Below are positions 11,301-25,370 of a stretch of DNA of 25,433 bases, in pieces. Source of the stretch: Chloromonas sp. AAM2. Taxonomy: Eukaryota > Chlorophyta > Chlorophyceae > Chlamydomonadales > Chlamydomonadaceae. The notes below the pieces were generated by a model. That model ran no database searches and had not been told where the DNA came from. It was given only the letters and a program-made list of their open reading frames with translations. Made by a program: the position numbers and the translations under genes. The stretch lies in assembly GCA_004335635.1 (NCBI GenBank), contig QAXH01005083.1:1942-27374 (forward strand). The letters are read 5' to 3'. Position 1 is the stretch's first letter. Every line of letters starts with the position of its first letter.

Positions 11301-11410
11301 ATGACATGATGTGTGGTAGCATGCTTGGTGCCTACCAGTGATGGTGGCGAGTTGGCTGCCTCCGAGGTGGTGACAAGCCTGAGGCCCATCTGCTGAGCGA
11401 GGGGGCTGGC
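5322..11410 (-). CDS. PLIP-like class 3 lipase domain protein, probably catalytically inactive (5' end not resolved)
   Basis: Eleven exons on the minus strand join with no phase conflict: 11410-11336, 11016-10918, 10658-10440, 9939-9848, 9649-9526, 9070-8924, 8380-8246, 7734-7540, 7013-6909, 6612-6430 and 5882-5322 (TGA). They encode 644 residues plus an unseen N-terminus. Matches to plant plastid lipases, in order, are: QMGLRLVTTSEAA (family: YGLRFVTSS); SSWAVVDAPPHS, then RVVAVSSSPELAKLV (family: EWFVCDDP and FVIQGSDSLASW); GVKVPGPVYTEASAMYTTLL (family: VHRGIYEAAK); RVCFTGTGVGGSLATVLGLM (family: FTGHSLGGSL); LSELGLPPNAVLNV; and a terminal LFKLVGKVRVLV (family: LLYSPMGKVYILQP). The nucleophile elbow reads GTGVGGS instead of GHSLGGS, so the catalytic Ser is Gly. 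The usual MHRDIVPRAF segment is replaced by a long Ser/Ala/Gly-rich insert. Family members hydrolyse thylakoid lipids in plastids; this one more likely binds or regulates, which is inference. The 5' exons probably lie near or beyond the N gap. Confidence 0.72.
6286..6342 (-). pseudogene. Degenerate partial copy of a lipase-gene exon
   Basis: This intronic sequence resembles 6453-6508, the 3' part of the nucleophile-elbow exon. Both contain CCCCCxCAGCCCCACAxAGCC, followed by similar words through TTCTGCCAGGATAGGCG versus TCTGCCAGCACAGGCGG. It carries no usable reading frame of its own and lies one intron downstream of its source exon in the transcript direction. Confidence 0.6.
6651..6716. repeat. 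AT-rich simple repeat
   Basis: Runs of TA dinucleotides (TTATATATATATATACATTA and similar) lie in the intron just upstream, in transcript sense, of the nucleophile-elbow exon. Confidence 0.9.
6950..7230 (-). repeat. 106-bp tandem triplication containing a splice acceptor and part of an exon
   Basis: Copies start at 6950, 7056 and 7162 (the third is partial), with an exact spacing of 106 bp. Each contains the acceptor TTTCTCAG or a relic of it, followed by the codons for VPGPVYTEASAMYTTLLPLI or near-identical residues. Only the copy at 6950 continues into the full exon (YVAENPKGRVCFT, then a donor). The others run into intron-like sequence after LIID. The third copy has lost the acceptor region (CACTTGAATGC in place of CACCTGAGAAAGG). 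Confidence 0.9.
8395..8463 (+). repeat. Dispersed hairpin/TGTAA repeat, copy A
   Basis: A pyrimidine-rich lead (CTTCCTTCGCCCCTTGCCCC) is followed by TGAGCAGGCCTCCCGGACTG, then AAGGCCGTGTAAAC and an A/C-rich tail. Related copies lie at 10353, 11688 and 11879, all in the same orientation. This copy sits in an intron of the lipase-like gene and is antisense to it. Confidence 0.7.
8528..8774. repeat. Minisatellite, unit about 15 bp (GAAACTAGTAGTGGN)
   Basis: About sixteen imperfect copies of GAAACTAGTAGTGGG/GAAA are present. The array is bordered by near-identical words, TCAAGCGGGTGGAG on the left (from 8518) and TCAAGCAGGTGGAG on the right (from about 8775). It lies in the 8381-8923 intron of the lipase-like gene. 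The plus strand can be read as VVEKLVVGNLVV, which I regard as a by-product of the repeat and not a protein. Confidence 0.9.
9377..9477. repeat. Minisatellite, unit about 15 bp (GAACCCATCTATTA)
   Basis: Seven or so imperfect copies of GAACCCATCTATTA lie in the intron between the 9649-9526 and 9070-8924 exons of the lipase-like gene. Confidence 0.85.
10353..10431 (+). repeat. Dispersed hairpin/TGTAA repeat, copy B
   Basis: It has GGTGCAGTGCTGCACATA, then TTTTCCTTCCTTCCTTGCCC, then TTCTCCCCGAACCGAAGGCC, then ATGTAAACAACAACAACAC. The central stem is degraded compared with copies C and D. It ends a few bases from the donor of the 10658-10440 exon on the opposite strand. Confidence 0.7.
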
Positions 11411-11668
11411 CTGAGCACACAACAGCAGCAGTCATGCGTTGCATGACCAAGCATGGTACAAATGGTACAAAATAGATCATGGCAGACTTTTGAATCTGCG
11501 TGGTATTTGTCAATATTGTTGGGTCCTGCATCAAAACGCCACCAGGACGTGCAGAGTGGCGTTCAGTACTCCACCGGCTTTTGTGCTACACGGCTTTCGT
11601 ACTCCACCCGGAAGTGAGTCCAGAAACAGATGGCCGAACAGAGAGAACGCGACTTGTTTTCTTTCCCT

Positions 11669-11687
11669 NNNNNNNNNNNNNNNNNNN
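11669..11687. other. Assembly gap (19 Ns)
   Basis: A run of 19 undetermined bases sits at the left edge of a dispersed repeat copy and next to a C-rich run, which probably caused the assembly break. Confidence 0.99.
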
Positions 11688-11759
11688 CCCCCCCCCTCCC
11701 CCGAGCAGTCCTCCCCGGACTTAAGGCCATGTAAACAACAACAACAACAACAACAACAA
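11688..11759 (+). repeat. Dispersed hairpin/TGTAA repeat, copy C, with (AAC)n tail
   Basis: After the N gap it reads CCCCGAGCAGTCCTCCCCGG, ACTTAAGGCCATGTAAAC and then about nine AAC units. CAGTCC and GGACTT can form a six-base stem around a four-base loop, with the last pair a G-T wobble/mismatch (copy D has the perfect GGACTG). Confidence 0.75.
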
Positions 11760-11878
11760 ACAGAGAGAACGGCCAGAACGTTGGAAGATATGCTCAGGCG
11801 GTACGTGTAGGCTAATTTGTACACTGGCACACTGTGACGACCATGGTGCAGTGGTGCAGTTGACAGTTGTGCTGCTTG

Positions 11879-11985
11879 TATCCTTCCTCTCTTGCCCTTG
11901 CTGAGCAGTCCTCCCCGGACTGAAGGCCACGTAACACACACACATGCGCACCCGCACACACACACACACACATACACACACACCA
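11879..11985 (+). repeat. Dispersed hairpin/TGTAA repeat, copy D, with (CA)n tail
   Basis: It reads TATCCTTCCTCTCTTGCCCT, TGCTGAGCAGTCCTCCCCGG, ACTGAAGGCCACGTAACACA and then a CA-rich tract to about 11985. CAGTCC-TCCC-GGACTG is a perfect inverted repeat. This is the best-preserved copy. Confidence 0.75.
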
Positions 11986-12179
11986 TGTGGCGACCATGAT
12001 AGGCCTGGACCAGCCTACGGTGCGGGCAACTGCTAATTGCTAAGGTGTGAGCAACGGTTCCCCATGCATCATGCTGTGGGAGCAGCCTACACATCAATAC
12101 GATGCTTTCACATTGCCTCTCATGCTGTACCATGATAGCAAAGGAGGTAGGACTTTCCATTCATGATGAGGCCAATGAT

Positions 12180-12582
12180 GTACAGAGATCAGCGCCCATG
12201 ACTTGAGCCCTCCTTGCTGCTGGGGTCTTCAATGAAAGTTCGACCACCAAACTGCGTTGGCATGGGTATCAGTGTGATCACAGACCAGCTGCTTGTGCGT
12301 GCCATCACTGGATGCCAGGAACACCCTGGCATGGCTGCAGGTCCCGTACAAGCTCCCGCAGCTATGGAGCATGTCCTTCGGGGAACCTTTTGGGACTGTC
12401 CAGGTTGGTGTCCCTTGTGCCTGCTGAGCAGTACCTCTTGGCTCCCCAAAGCTCCGGATGGCAAGCACAAGCAGCTGGTCTGTGGTCGCACTGATACCCA
12501 TGCCAAAGCAGTTTGGTGGTTGGACCTCAAGCCTGACCCCAGCAGCAAGGAGGGAATGAACCCTGGGCTCTTCCCTGTGTAC
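12180..12582. repeat. Imperfect inverted repeat of a coding fragment (arms 12180-12306 and 12457-12582)
   Basis: The right arm read forward and the left arm read in reverse complement share CACAAGCAGCTGGTCTGTG, ACTGATACCCATGCCAA and GCAGTTTGGTGG. They also share CTCCTTGCTGCTGGGG-type sequence near the outer ends. Both arms translate to similar peptides in the arm direction: KHKQLVCGRTDTHAKAVWW (plus) and THKQLVCDHTDTHANAVWW (minus). The arms are separated by about 150 bp and are clearly diverged, so this is an old duplication. Confidence 0.8.
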
Positions 12583-12705
12583 ATTACTGGCCTCATCAAG
12601 ACTGGGAAGTCCTACTTTTCAAATGAGGTGCTCCCTGCTGTCATGTCAGAGCAGGATAGGTTCAAGGACGCAGGCAAATGTAATAGGAAGTATCTTGTAC
12701 CGTGT
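12231..12705 (+). CDS. Fragment of an unknown protein-coding gene (gene relic or exon)
   Basis: An open frame runs from an ATG at 12231 to a plausible donor (CCGTGT/GTAAGC at 12705/12706). Its right half looks like real protein: DTHAKAVWWLDLKPD, PGLFPVYITGLIKTGKSYF and SNEVLPAVMSEQDRFKDAG. The left half lies across the inverted repeat and includes the reverse complement of the duplicated fragment, so the true start is probably not 12231. No partner exon can be assigned with confidence. I do not recognise the family; a multicopy or transposon-derived gene is possible. Confidence 0.3.
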
Positions 12706-14431
12706 GTAAGCTGGGGGCCACAGTATGCTACATGACAAGTGCAAGACGTACCCGCTGTGGGATGTTTGATCGAGTCCAAAATGCCCCTGCCTCGCACTCT
12801 GGGCGCTGTCTCATCCTCCTTCGTAGACAGCCCCATGACCCCCCACATGGATCTAAGATAAAAGTAGTGAGTGCCCATGCCCTGGGTCCATTCTTTTTTA
12901 TATTACAAGACCAAAACATTTTTTTTAGTACAAGACAGTCCCATAACTCTCCTATAGATGATAAAAGCAGAGAGTGCCCATGCCCTGGGCACTCATGATG
13001 CATTAGGTAGACTGCCACACCCACAGCAGTACCACAGTACGCAAGAGCTTGCTATGTGACCTGATACGCAAGAGCAAGCTGGCTTGCTCATCATGATGAC
13101 GGTTTTGCGCTTGAACTTGTTACAGGCCTGGGTCCCCTTTTGTCAGCTTTGTGTTAGCGAGATGTGGATGTTCCTGCTGCATCTTACAGCAATCCCAATG
13201 TAATTCATCCAATCTCCTGGGTGTCGACGTCTGCACCCGGTCACCTGGGGTCCAAGATGCGTCTCCGTGATCTCAAGCAAGGCTTGAAGCTGCACAACAC
13301 ACAGCACAGCAATCATATCGCCACATCGTGGATGCAAGGGGGCAATTGAATTCTTGGAGGCTAGTCATGACAGTGAGAAGACAGCAACTGGCCTTGCTGC
13401 TCCCAGTGCTGCTGACCTGCATGACCTTGGCTGCTGCCAATGCTGCTGGCCTGCACGACCTTGGCTCCTCTCAGAGCTGCTGGCCTGCATGACCTTGGCT
13501 GATCCCAGTGCTGCTGGCCTGCATGACGTAACTAAACTAGCTGCCCATGCAGGTCAGCGTGTGCCAGGGCAGCATGGGAGGGCCATGCAGCTCCTGTTGA
13601 CGCATGGCCTGTAGCTTTGCACTTGACCAGGCTTTTTGAATTCTACATGGATGGAAGCCCTTGACGTGGCAAAAGCTTCCTTACCTGCTCGGCTAGCGAC
13701 TGTTCTTGAGGCGTTAATGCAGGTAGCTCCTCCACCACTGCTGATGCATGGCTATCATGTGCTGCATGTGCCACCAGGCCCTGCAGATTGCAAATGGCCG
13801 GGCCAACATGAAACACAGTACTGGCGTAGCATGCAAGGCGAGGAGCAGTAGAACATTGCTGGCAAGCACCTCCCTGTCCATGAATGACGCTGGACATTGC
13901 ATGACCAACATTGCAGCACACGGCTGGAGAGTGAATAAGGCTGACAAATTGATTTGCTGGCAGGTCTACCTGGAAGTTTGGGAGCTGACGCAGGCATGGT
14001 CTGAAATAAATCCTGGCACGGTCTCGTCGCAAGGGACAGACTTGAGGTGCAACCACGCCTTGCGTGACAGGCTGCAAGCCATGCTTCACGCTTCTCGGGC
14101 GCCCGAGGCAGCGGAGCTGGCTGGCACGCATGCTCACGGTAATCCCGCGCAGGCCAATCCGACGATAGTGACGTGGCGGCCGGGACTTCTACAATTAGGC
14201 AAGCAGGTAAGACCTTGAGGTTTGCAACGTATTTATTTTGGATGTCAAGCCAGAAACCACCCAAACAGGGCCTCCACTTTTTTTGCGTCAGCAGACGTTT
14301 CTTCGGACAAGTTCATCATTTAACCGTCGCCCACCACACTCGATCATAGCTACCAAGTTTTGTCAATCTTTTACATGATGCTTGCACGTGTGGCTTGGAT
14401 GTGGTGGTGACGGGCGCAGGACCCCAAGACC
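12706..14431. other. Region between the unknown gene fragment and chorismate mutase; no supported gene
   Basis: Two related words, AGTGAGTGCCCATGCCCTGG (about 12867) and GAGAGTGCCCATGCCCTGGG (about 12970), form a diverged direct repeat. A 34-bp tandem array lies at 13408-13535. Short frames on both strands overlap between 13640 and 14220 without recognisable motifs. The chorismate mutase promoter should lie just upstream of 14432, but no element is identifiable. Confidence 0.4.
13408..13538. repeat. 34-bp tandem repeat, about four copies
   Basis: Copies start at 13408, 13442, 13476 and 13510, exactly 34 bp apart. The shared core is GCTGCTGGCCTGCATGACC. Because 34 is not a multiple of three, each copy changes the reading frame, which argues against it being coding. 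Confidence 0.9.
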
Positions 14432-17400
14432 ATGCGGGCACTGCTTGATGGACGTTCCTTGAAAAGCTCGAGGTGCCACAGAGGCCGGCAATCAAGCTCC
14501 AGTGGCTTGCATTGCGTCTGGGTGCGTGCTGAGCCAGCAAGCGTAGCCAAGGCAGCCAAGGCTGCAGGATGGGGTGCTGCAGTGCCTGCGATGCTCAGCC
14601 ATTTGCAAGCAAAGTTGCATGATGTGATCAGATTGCAATTATTGCATCACTTTGTGGCCGCAGCTACCGGCCTTTGGGCCAGGAGCGGGTGGCCCGCAGC
14701 AAATCTGCGGCAATTCGTGCACAACCCAGCAACGCAGCAGGTTGCAGCGCTTGTTTGCATCTGGGGTGGTTCACGCGGCGGGGGCACTGCAAAGAGGCCC
14801 CAGCCACGAAGCCACCGAGTCTGAAATGCAAAATGCCCTCAGCCTGGACAGCATCCGCAGCTCTCTAATACGACAGGAGGACACCATCATTTTTAACTTC
14901 ATTGAGCGTGCTCAGTTCTCTCGGAATCTGGCTGTCTATACTCCAGAAGCAATCCCAGTGCCAGGTATGCACGCTTGCTGCTGCCACCAGCTACTAATTG
15001 CTACAATGCGCATGCATGCTACAGAAACAAGGGTAGCATGCCAGTGCTGCTGAGGCATGCAGCGCATGCATGTGCAGAGGCTCAGACTCGGACATGCACC
15101 TTGCCGCTACAGGGTTTGATCGCCAAGGCAAGCGATACAGCCTGTTGCAATATGTGCTACGGGAAACGGAGCAGCTTCACGCTAAGCTGCGCCGGTATAC
15201 CAGCCCTGACGAACACCCATTCTTCCCGGAGGACCTGCCACCCCTTGTAGGTGATGCTCTGGCATGCAGCTGTTCTGCTCACACAACCACGTGCCTGGAG
15301 ATTGCACTCTGCGTGGAATGGAGCACTGCAATGCAGCATCGCATACCACCATATGCCTGGCAATTGCAAGCTGTGCGGTAGGGGTGCAAGCTGTGTGGTG
15401 GGGGCACCAGCTGCCTGGGGCGCTGGTTAGCTAATCCAAATCAGGGTCCTGCGGACTCTGGCCAGCGACGCATTGGTCATGCCACAGGACACACCATGAC
15501 GGCAGCGCTTGTCTGGAAAGTACTCAAGGCGTGGCATGGAATGGATGAGTTTTGCATCTAAGAGAAGCACCACTTGGATATCCTTGGACGGGACACACCG
15601 TGATCACTATGGTCAGGCAGCCCGGTGTCATGCCTTGTAAGCCGACCACCCTATTTGAATTTTGTATGGGCGTCTTGGTGAGTTTATCAAGACATCGGAT
15701 AGTATGTAAGCATGGGCAAGATTGAGTCGCATGCCAATCCTGTGGACTTGACACCCATCCTCAGACGGGACACATCATGATCACTATGATCTGGATAAGG
15801 CCGGACAAGGAAGGACAAGGCAGTCGGGAGAACTGCATCACTATTAGCCCACTTCTCAATCAGCGTTATTGAGCATGCCGGAGTTGAACCACATGCCCCT
15901 TCTTCTCTGCAGGTGCTGCCCCCCATCAGCTACCCGGCCATCCTGGCGCCCCTGGCCGAGTCCGTGAACATCAACTCGCACGTCATGAAGGTGTACCTGG
16001 ATGAAGTGCTGCCAGGTGGGCGCAGATGTCAGTGATGAATGGTGCAGCATGCAGGCAAACGGGTGTAGCCGTTCAAGCGATGAACTGCCAGAAGCCTGCG
16101 AGAAGCATGTGTGCCTTTGGCATGGAGACGTCACGATGAGGACAAAACACCTATTGGATGCGCTGCCAGCCCAGATGTGGCCAGACACAATTTCGGCAGC
16201 AGCCAGCACATGCACGCAAGCTTGAGAGGCCTGATGACAGAACTGAGGTGCTGCTATGGTCAACATTGTTTGCAGCTGATGCCTGATGGCCCAATGTCTG
16301 GCAAACTGGGTTAGTTTGATGACCCACGGTGCCTCACAAACACGCGTCACGTTCACATGGCTGGCCTAACCATTTTTGGAGGCATGATCTGACCATGCAA
16401 TTGCCCAGCCCTGCCGGTGTGCCTGTCTGTACAGGCATCACACAGGAAGGTGATGATAACAACTATGGCAGTGCGGGCGTCCTGGATGTGCTATGTTTAC
16501 AGGTGTGTTTGCTGGCCAGGTGGCAAAGCAGGACGCCAAGCAATTGCCAGCAGCCATGTTTATGGCACGCCTGCAATACTTCGAGGGACGATATTGGACA
16601 ATATTATGAGTGTACAACTAGTAGGATACGAAAAAGTGCAAAGGTCTGCAACAACCAGGAAAGGATAGACAGAATATATGACTGCCCCGCCAGGGATGTT
16701 CATTTCCCGGGTCTGCCAGATGTGAGAGCGCGCACAACTGCTCACGTGAACTGTATCCTGCCTGCACGCAGGCCCTGTCCAAGCGCATTCATTACGGCAA
16801 GTTCGTGGCGGAAGCCAAATTCCGGTGAGCGCTGGGAGCACGTCACACGCAGTTGGTGTTTGCCGCCAAGAGAGCATGTGCCTTTCCTACACCCTTGTTG
16901 CAAACAAACGCACCGCTCTTGTTCACGTGCTGAATACACAAGGTTGGTTGCAAATACAAGGGCTGCCACGTAGAAACCACAGGCTTTTTGCGGGCACAGT
17001 GCACTTCTTGCTCATCGCGTGTATAGGGTTGTGCCATGCCGTAGAAAACAGGAAGACTGCCCACATGTACAAACCAAAAGCGGGCGAAACTTGCTGTGCC
17101 CAGCCCAACGGCAGGAGCACAGTGACGCCTTTACCTCATCACACTACACATGTCTTGCTCCCCTTTCCCTAAACAGTGTTCACCTGCTACATGTGCCATC
17201 ACACTTGCTCAGCCACATTTGTTTCACAAACATGCAGAGCTCAGCCCGAGGAGTACACTGCCCTGATCAAGGCCCATGACGCGGATGGCATTATGGACCT
17301 GCTGACGGACAAGGCAGTGGAGAAGAGGGTCATCGAGCGCGTGCGGTTGAAAGCGGCCACGTTCGGCCAGGACATTACAGCGCCAACTAATGGAGTGACC

Positions 17401-17895
17401 AACATAGCCAGCACTAACGGTGGTGAGTGACGGTTTGTCAGAGGTACTTATCAGTACTCGATTTCATTCACATTTTTACTGCTCATGCTTCACTTTTGCG
17501 GACGGCTGCTAGAAACCCAGACTTGATAATAGTCTAACTTCAGAACATCAGCGTGCTGAAGGCAAGTTACGCTCCTCACCGAACCCTTGCTACACCACTT
17601 GTGATGTTCGATTGCACAGTATACGATGCCGGACAATTCGCAATCCAGACATTTGGAAAATCGTTCTCCATAATTTTTACAATTTCTTGATGTTTTGACT
17701 ATTTACCAGCTAGAGTTTGCCTTGGCAAGGGGTCGCCTCCAGAGTCTTTGTTACGAGTTGGGTGCTGGTGATGACTCTGCAGGTGGTGCACCGCGCCTCA
17801 AGATTTCTCCTGACGTGGTGGCAGCAGTGTACGAGAAATGGGTCATGCCTCTGACCAAGGAGGTGGAGGTGCAGTACCTGTTGAAGCGAGCTTGA
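14432..17895 (+). CDS. CM: Chorismate mutase, plastid type (AroQ, eukaryotic)
   Basis: Converts chorismate to prephenate, the committed step to Phe and Tyr, in the plastid stroma. The predicted exons are 14432-14521, 14664-14964, 15113-15246, 15913-16015, 16435-16502, 16772-16824, 17238-17422 and 17783-17895. All are in phase and give about 348 residues, the usual length for plant enzymes. Exon 1 and the start of exon 2 are tentative: they give a Ser/Arg-rich leader (MRALLDGRSLKSSRCHRGRQ) suited to a transit peptide. Conserved blocks in order are LDSIRSSLIRQEDTIIF, RETEQLHAKLRRYTSPDEHP, LPPISYPAILAPLAESVNIN, GDDNNYGSAGVLDVLCLQ, ALSKRIHYGKFVAEAKFR, LKAATFGQDI and MPLTKEVEVQYLLKRA. The residues equivalent to yeast Arg16, Arg157, Lys168 and Glu246 are present (IRSSL, KRIH, EAKF, KEVE). 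The third intron is 666 nt with internal repeats. Its donor is GTAGGT at 15247; using the alternative GT four bases downstream would break phase. Confidence 0.93.
15478..15792 (+). repeat. Diverged direct repeats in chorismate mutase intron 3
   Basis: Three related words occur: CACAGGACACACCATGACGG (about 15484), GGACGGGACACACCGTGATCACTATG (split here: GGACGGGACACACC plus GTGATCACTATG, about 15586) and the matching AGACGGGACACATC plus ATGATCACTATG (about 15763). Shorter versions (GACACATCATG) recur at about 21242 and 24292, so the motif is dispersed. Confidence 0.55.
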
Positions 17896-18105
17896 CAGGG
17901 CAGCAACAAATGGCAGGATAAAGCGGCCTACGGGACGCCCTGCTCTCAGCAAGACAGCAAGGCGAGCCAAGCAGGAATCTCGGAGGGCAGATATTGTTTT
18001 TCCGGGACTGACCGATAATGCACAGTCGGGACTGAGGCGTCCCCGAATTTTGTGGTTTTAGTGTGCAAGAGGTGCTCCGGAGATGTGGAGTCAAGGACAA
18101 TGGTT

Positions 18106-18150
18106 TGTAATTTCTCTACAAAACCAAACAGGCCGTGCCAGGTATTGTAA
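18106..18150 (+). terminator. Candidate poly(A) signals TGTAA for chorismate mutase
   Basis: TGTAA, the usual chlorophycean poly(A) signal, occurs at 18106-18110 and 18146-18150, about 210-250 nt after the chorismate mutase stop. The spacing is sensible for an algal 3' UTR, but the word is short and could be chance. Confidence 0.4.
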
Positions 18151-18328
18151 CAGCAGCTCCCTGCCTCAGCCCACTACCTGCTTTTGGCTGCTGCTTATTT
18201 CAACTTGGGTGGGTTTGCGGCCTTGCTGGTGCTCAACAGCTTATTCCGCTTCAGTATTTGCTGACTCCCCTGCACTTTTGCTGTGCTTGACGGTCATGCC
18301 CTTCCTCGCAGTCTGTGCCTTGGTTTGA

Positions 18329-18824
18329 CATGGCTTCTGGTGACAGGTTTGAAAATGCAACTTGCAACATTGATTCAGAGGTCGAGCAGTTCTTAAAGAA
18401 GAAAAACCCTCAGTGGTGTTCTTTACGGGCGTCCGTCACTGGTGTAGTGTAGGGGCAGTCCTGAGCATCAGCGCATCAAATCCTGACTTCACTCGACCCG
18501 TGTCCTTGCCAACATATGTGCAAGCGAACGCCTCCACGATCTGCACGAATTGCGGGGAAAAGGAAACCTTTGCTGGTTGGCATATGGCTGCTGGTGACGC
18601 TTGTAGAGCGAGCGCCTTGGCGATGCATGTGTTCCACGGTTCTGGTAGTAAGCTTGGTGTAAGCTTGCTGTAGGCAGTTCTCCAGCAGCTGTTTTGCAGA
18701 TGTGCATGCGCCAGTTTACCATGCACAGGCGACGCGGTGGTGAATATGAAATCCTGCTGATTCCAGGTGTCGACCGGCCCCAGGACGACACCATCGTCAC
18801 CGCGCGAGCGTGCTGCAAGGAGTG
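18329..18824 (+). CDS. Candidate small two-exon gene, function unknown
   Basis: An ATG at 18329 begins MASGDRFENATCNIDSEVEQ, followed by FLKKKNPQWCSLRASVTG, then a possible GT donor near 18443-18446. A good acceptor (GTTTTGCAG, ending 18699) precedes an open segment with RGGEYEILLIPGVDRPQDDT and a stop at about 18824. Both pieces look like protein, but the frame before the acceptor depends on the donor chosen. No family is recognised, and it may be a relic. Confidence 0.25.
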
Positions 18825-20320
18825 ACGGGACTACGGGTGCATGCCGTCGAGCAGGCTAAAGAACAGCGCGGGCGGATCGGAAAGCGCCCCTCCTGGTCAA
18901 AAGCCTGTTTAAGGACACGCACCAGCGGTCCAGTCGCTACTTGCAGCACGTCCGCGCGGTACAACTGCGCGCTGACGATAGCGCCGCTGGGCGAGAGAGA
19001 GACTACTCGTGCGCCAGAACTCAGCAGGGCTACGCGCAGGCCTTTCGCGGTTGCTGTGGTACAAAGATGGGTGTAACTGCGTGAACGTTCGTGTTTCGCG
19101 AAACGTACAGGGAAGTGACCTCACTTGGCATACACCTTGCTCAACTCATGCTTCACCGTGCCATCACACCGCTTCTAAGACAATCAGTGAAATTACAAGG
19201 GTTTGGAATTACAAGGGTCTTGGAAAACTTGAACTGGGTCGAGGTACTCACTCAAAGGCAGACAGGACCTTAGAGACGAGAACTGCATCCACTGTGGTCA
19301 AACCGCACTAGGCGGCATGTGTCTAGTGCCCAATGAAGCGCTGCGGCTGTCTTCCCCAAGTCGGGGGTTGGAAAGCTTGGCTACCTCCCCAAGGAGGCGG
19401 GTGGCCACCTGGGAAGGTTGATTGCCACCTTGGGTGATTGACATTGTCAGTACACTGATGTGAACGTTGTTACGGAAGACTTTACACACCACGACGTCTA
19501 GTCTGCATGTACAAAAAGAAGATTGTATTCTTGGCGTTAAAAATGGTCGTTATTGGGTTGCTTTCCCGCGCCTCTCACGCGCATTCACACATGGCAAGGC
19601 ATCGGCATGGTGCGGCATTATGCAAAACCATAATCATCATGAAAGACCAGATCCTTGAGCCCCACACCAGCACGCGCCCAGCACGCTTCACACGGCATAC
19701 AGCATCGGCATGGATGAAGGGCGATCGCGCGGTGTTCTGTCTGAATCGCTTTGACAGGTATCTGTTGGCTTGGACAAAGGCACGGAACAAAGCCTTATGG
19801 CATGGATATAACCCCAAACTGACCCTGAACTGACCCCAAGCTGATCCCAAACTGATCCAGCCCACACTTGCTGAGTCCCATCATGCAACAAAACAAACAC
19901 GATGCACACCACAACGCCGCCACCCATAGCGCCACAAAAGACTGGTCATCAGCCCAAGAATCTTTATTACGTGGTGTTCAAGTGACACTCCACCCGTGTT
20001 TTTGTGCCGCTGACGGTTTGACCACCCAGACAGTCTACGTGCAAGCATACGTGCAAGCGTACACTTCAGCGTTTATCGAGCAGCTGGGCCAAGGTGTCAA
20101 GTTTAACGTCATCACCTTGCCGCAAGGAAACGTTGGCCTTGCTTACTTGGGTCACTATACGCTATGCTGATTATGGCAGTGTATCAGCCTAGCAGGAGCA
20201 GACGTTGGTAATTCAGAACTTCAGTGTAACACGTCCATTGCTTACTGGGGTTGACGAGCAACAGGCCGCAAAGGGTCAGCCTCCTCACAATCCTTGCCCG
20301 AGGTGCCGGCACGTACACCG

Positions 20321-20386
20321 AGGCATGGGAGGGCATGGGAGGGCATGGGAGGGCATGGGAGGGCATGGGAGGGCATCAGTTCCACA
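20321..20386. repeat. 10-bp tandem repeat (GGGCATGGGA)
   Basis: Six near-identical copies of GGGCATGGGA lie upstream of the CAS-like gene. The plus strand gives a periodic GHGRAWEGMG peptide frame that I regard as an artefact. Confidence 0.95.
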
Positions 20387-20586
20387 TTACACAGGCATCA
20401 GATGAGAAGTGAACACACAGCAAGGCTCCACTTCAGGTGGCAGCAAGTTGGGGATCCACAGGCATAGGCATTGCTGCAGGTGCGCGTGGCTGACACTGGT
20501 GCAGGTGCAGGCAGAGCAAGGCTGTCTGAGTTAGAGGCACACCGAATGCTGAGGCAAGGGCGCACGCGTTTGAGGCTCATCTATCC

Positions 20587-25135
<4,549 letters not shown>

Positions 25136-25370
25136 GTGGGGAGGCCATGGCACACGGAGACCTAGGATCATTTCACCTTACGGGTCAGTTGGGCAGTGTC
25201 TGCGTCGAGTCATCTCTTGCGCAGGGTAGGTCAGGGCGGTACACATCCCGTCCTGCGTCCTGTGACGGACACTTCCCTGATGCAACAAGTCAATCAGTCA
25301 CCACCGGAACATAGGTACCAGCACATGGATGGCACATGGATGTAAGCATGGGAGCTCGCTGGCGGGGTTC

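Larger units (their letters stand above)
11411..12179. other. Repeat-rich stretch with assembly gap; no resolvable exon
   Basis: This lies upstream, in transcript sense, of the first visible lipase-like exon and should hold that gene's missing 5' exons. I could not find the expected segment preceding QMGLRLVTTS. It contains the N gap, two dispersed repeats and a (CA)n tract. The long minus-strand frame here runs through simple repeats and is not credible as a protein. Confidence 0.5.
17896..20586. other. Intergenic stretch between chorismate mutase and CAS-like genes
   Basis: The left end holds the chorismate mutase 3' UTR. A weak two-exon candidate lies at 18329-18824. Beyond 18830 I see only simple or short repeats: ATTACAAGGGTTTGG/GTCTTGG at about 19192, a 12-bp AAACTGACCC-like series at 19812-19860, and a 10-bp array at 20321. 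There is no supported gene between 18830 and 20586. Confidence 0.45.

Noticed and set aside
11531..12160. 209-codon minus-strand frame
   Set aside because: It crosses the N gap, a (CA)n tract, an (AAC)n tail and two repeat copies; the peptide is low-complexity Cys/Val and Leu/Cys.
13643..14264. Overlapping frames of 150-170 codons on both strands
   Set aside because: Several frames are open at once with no recognisable motifs and no splice phase linking them to the chorismate mutase exons.
20205..20405. Plus-strand frame with GHGRAWEGMG repeats
   Set aside because: It is produced by the 10-bp GGGCATGGGA array; there is no start context or conservation signal.
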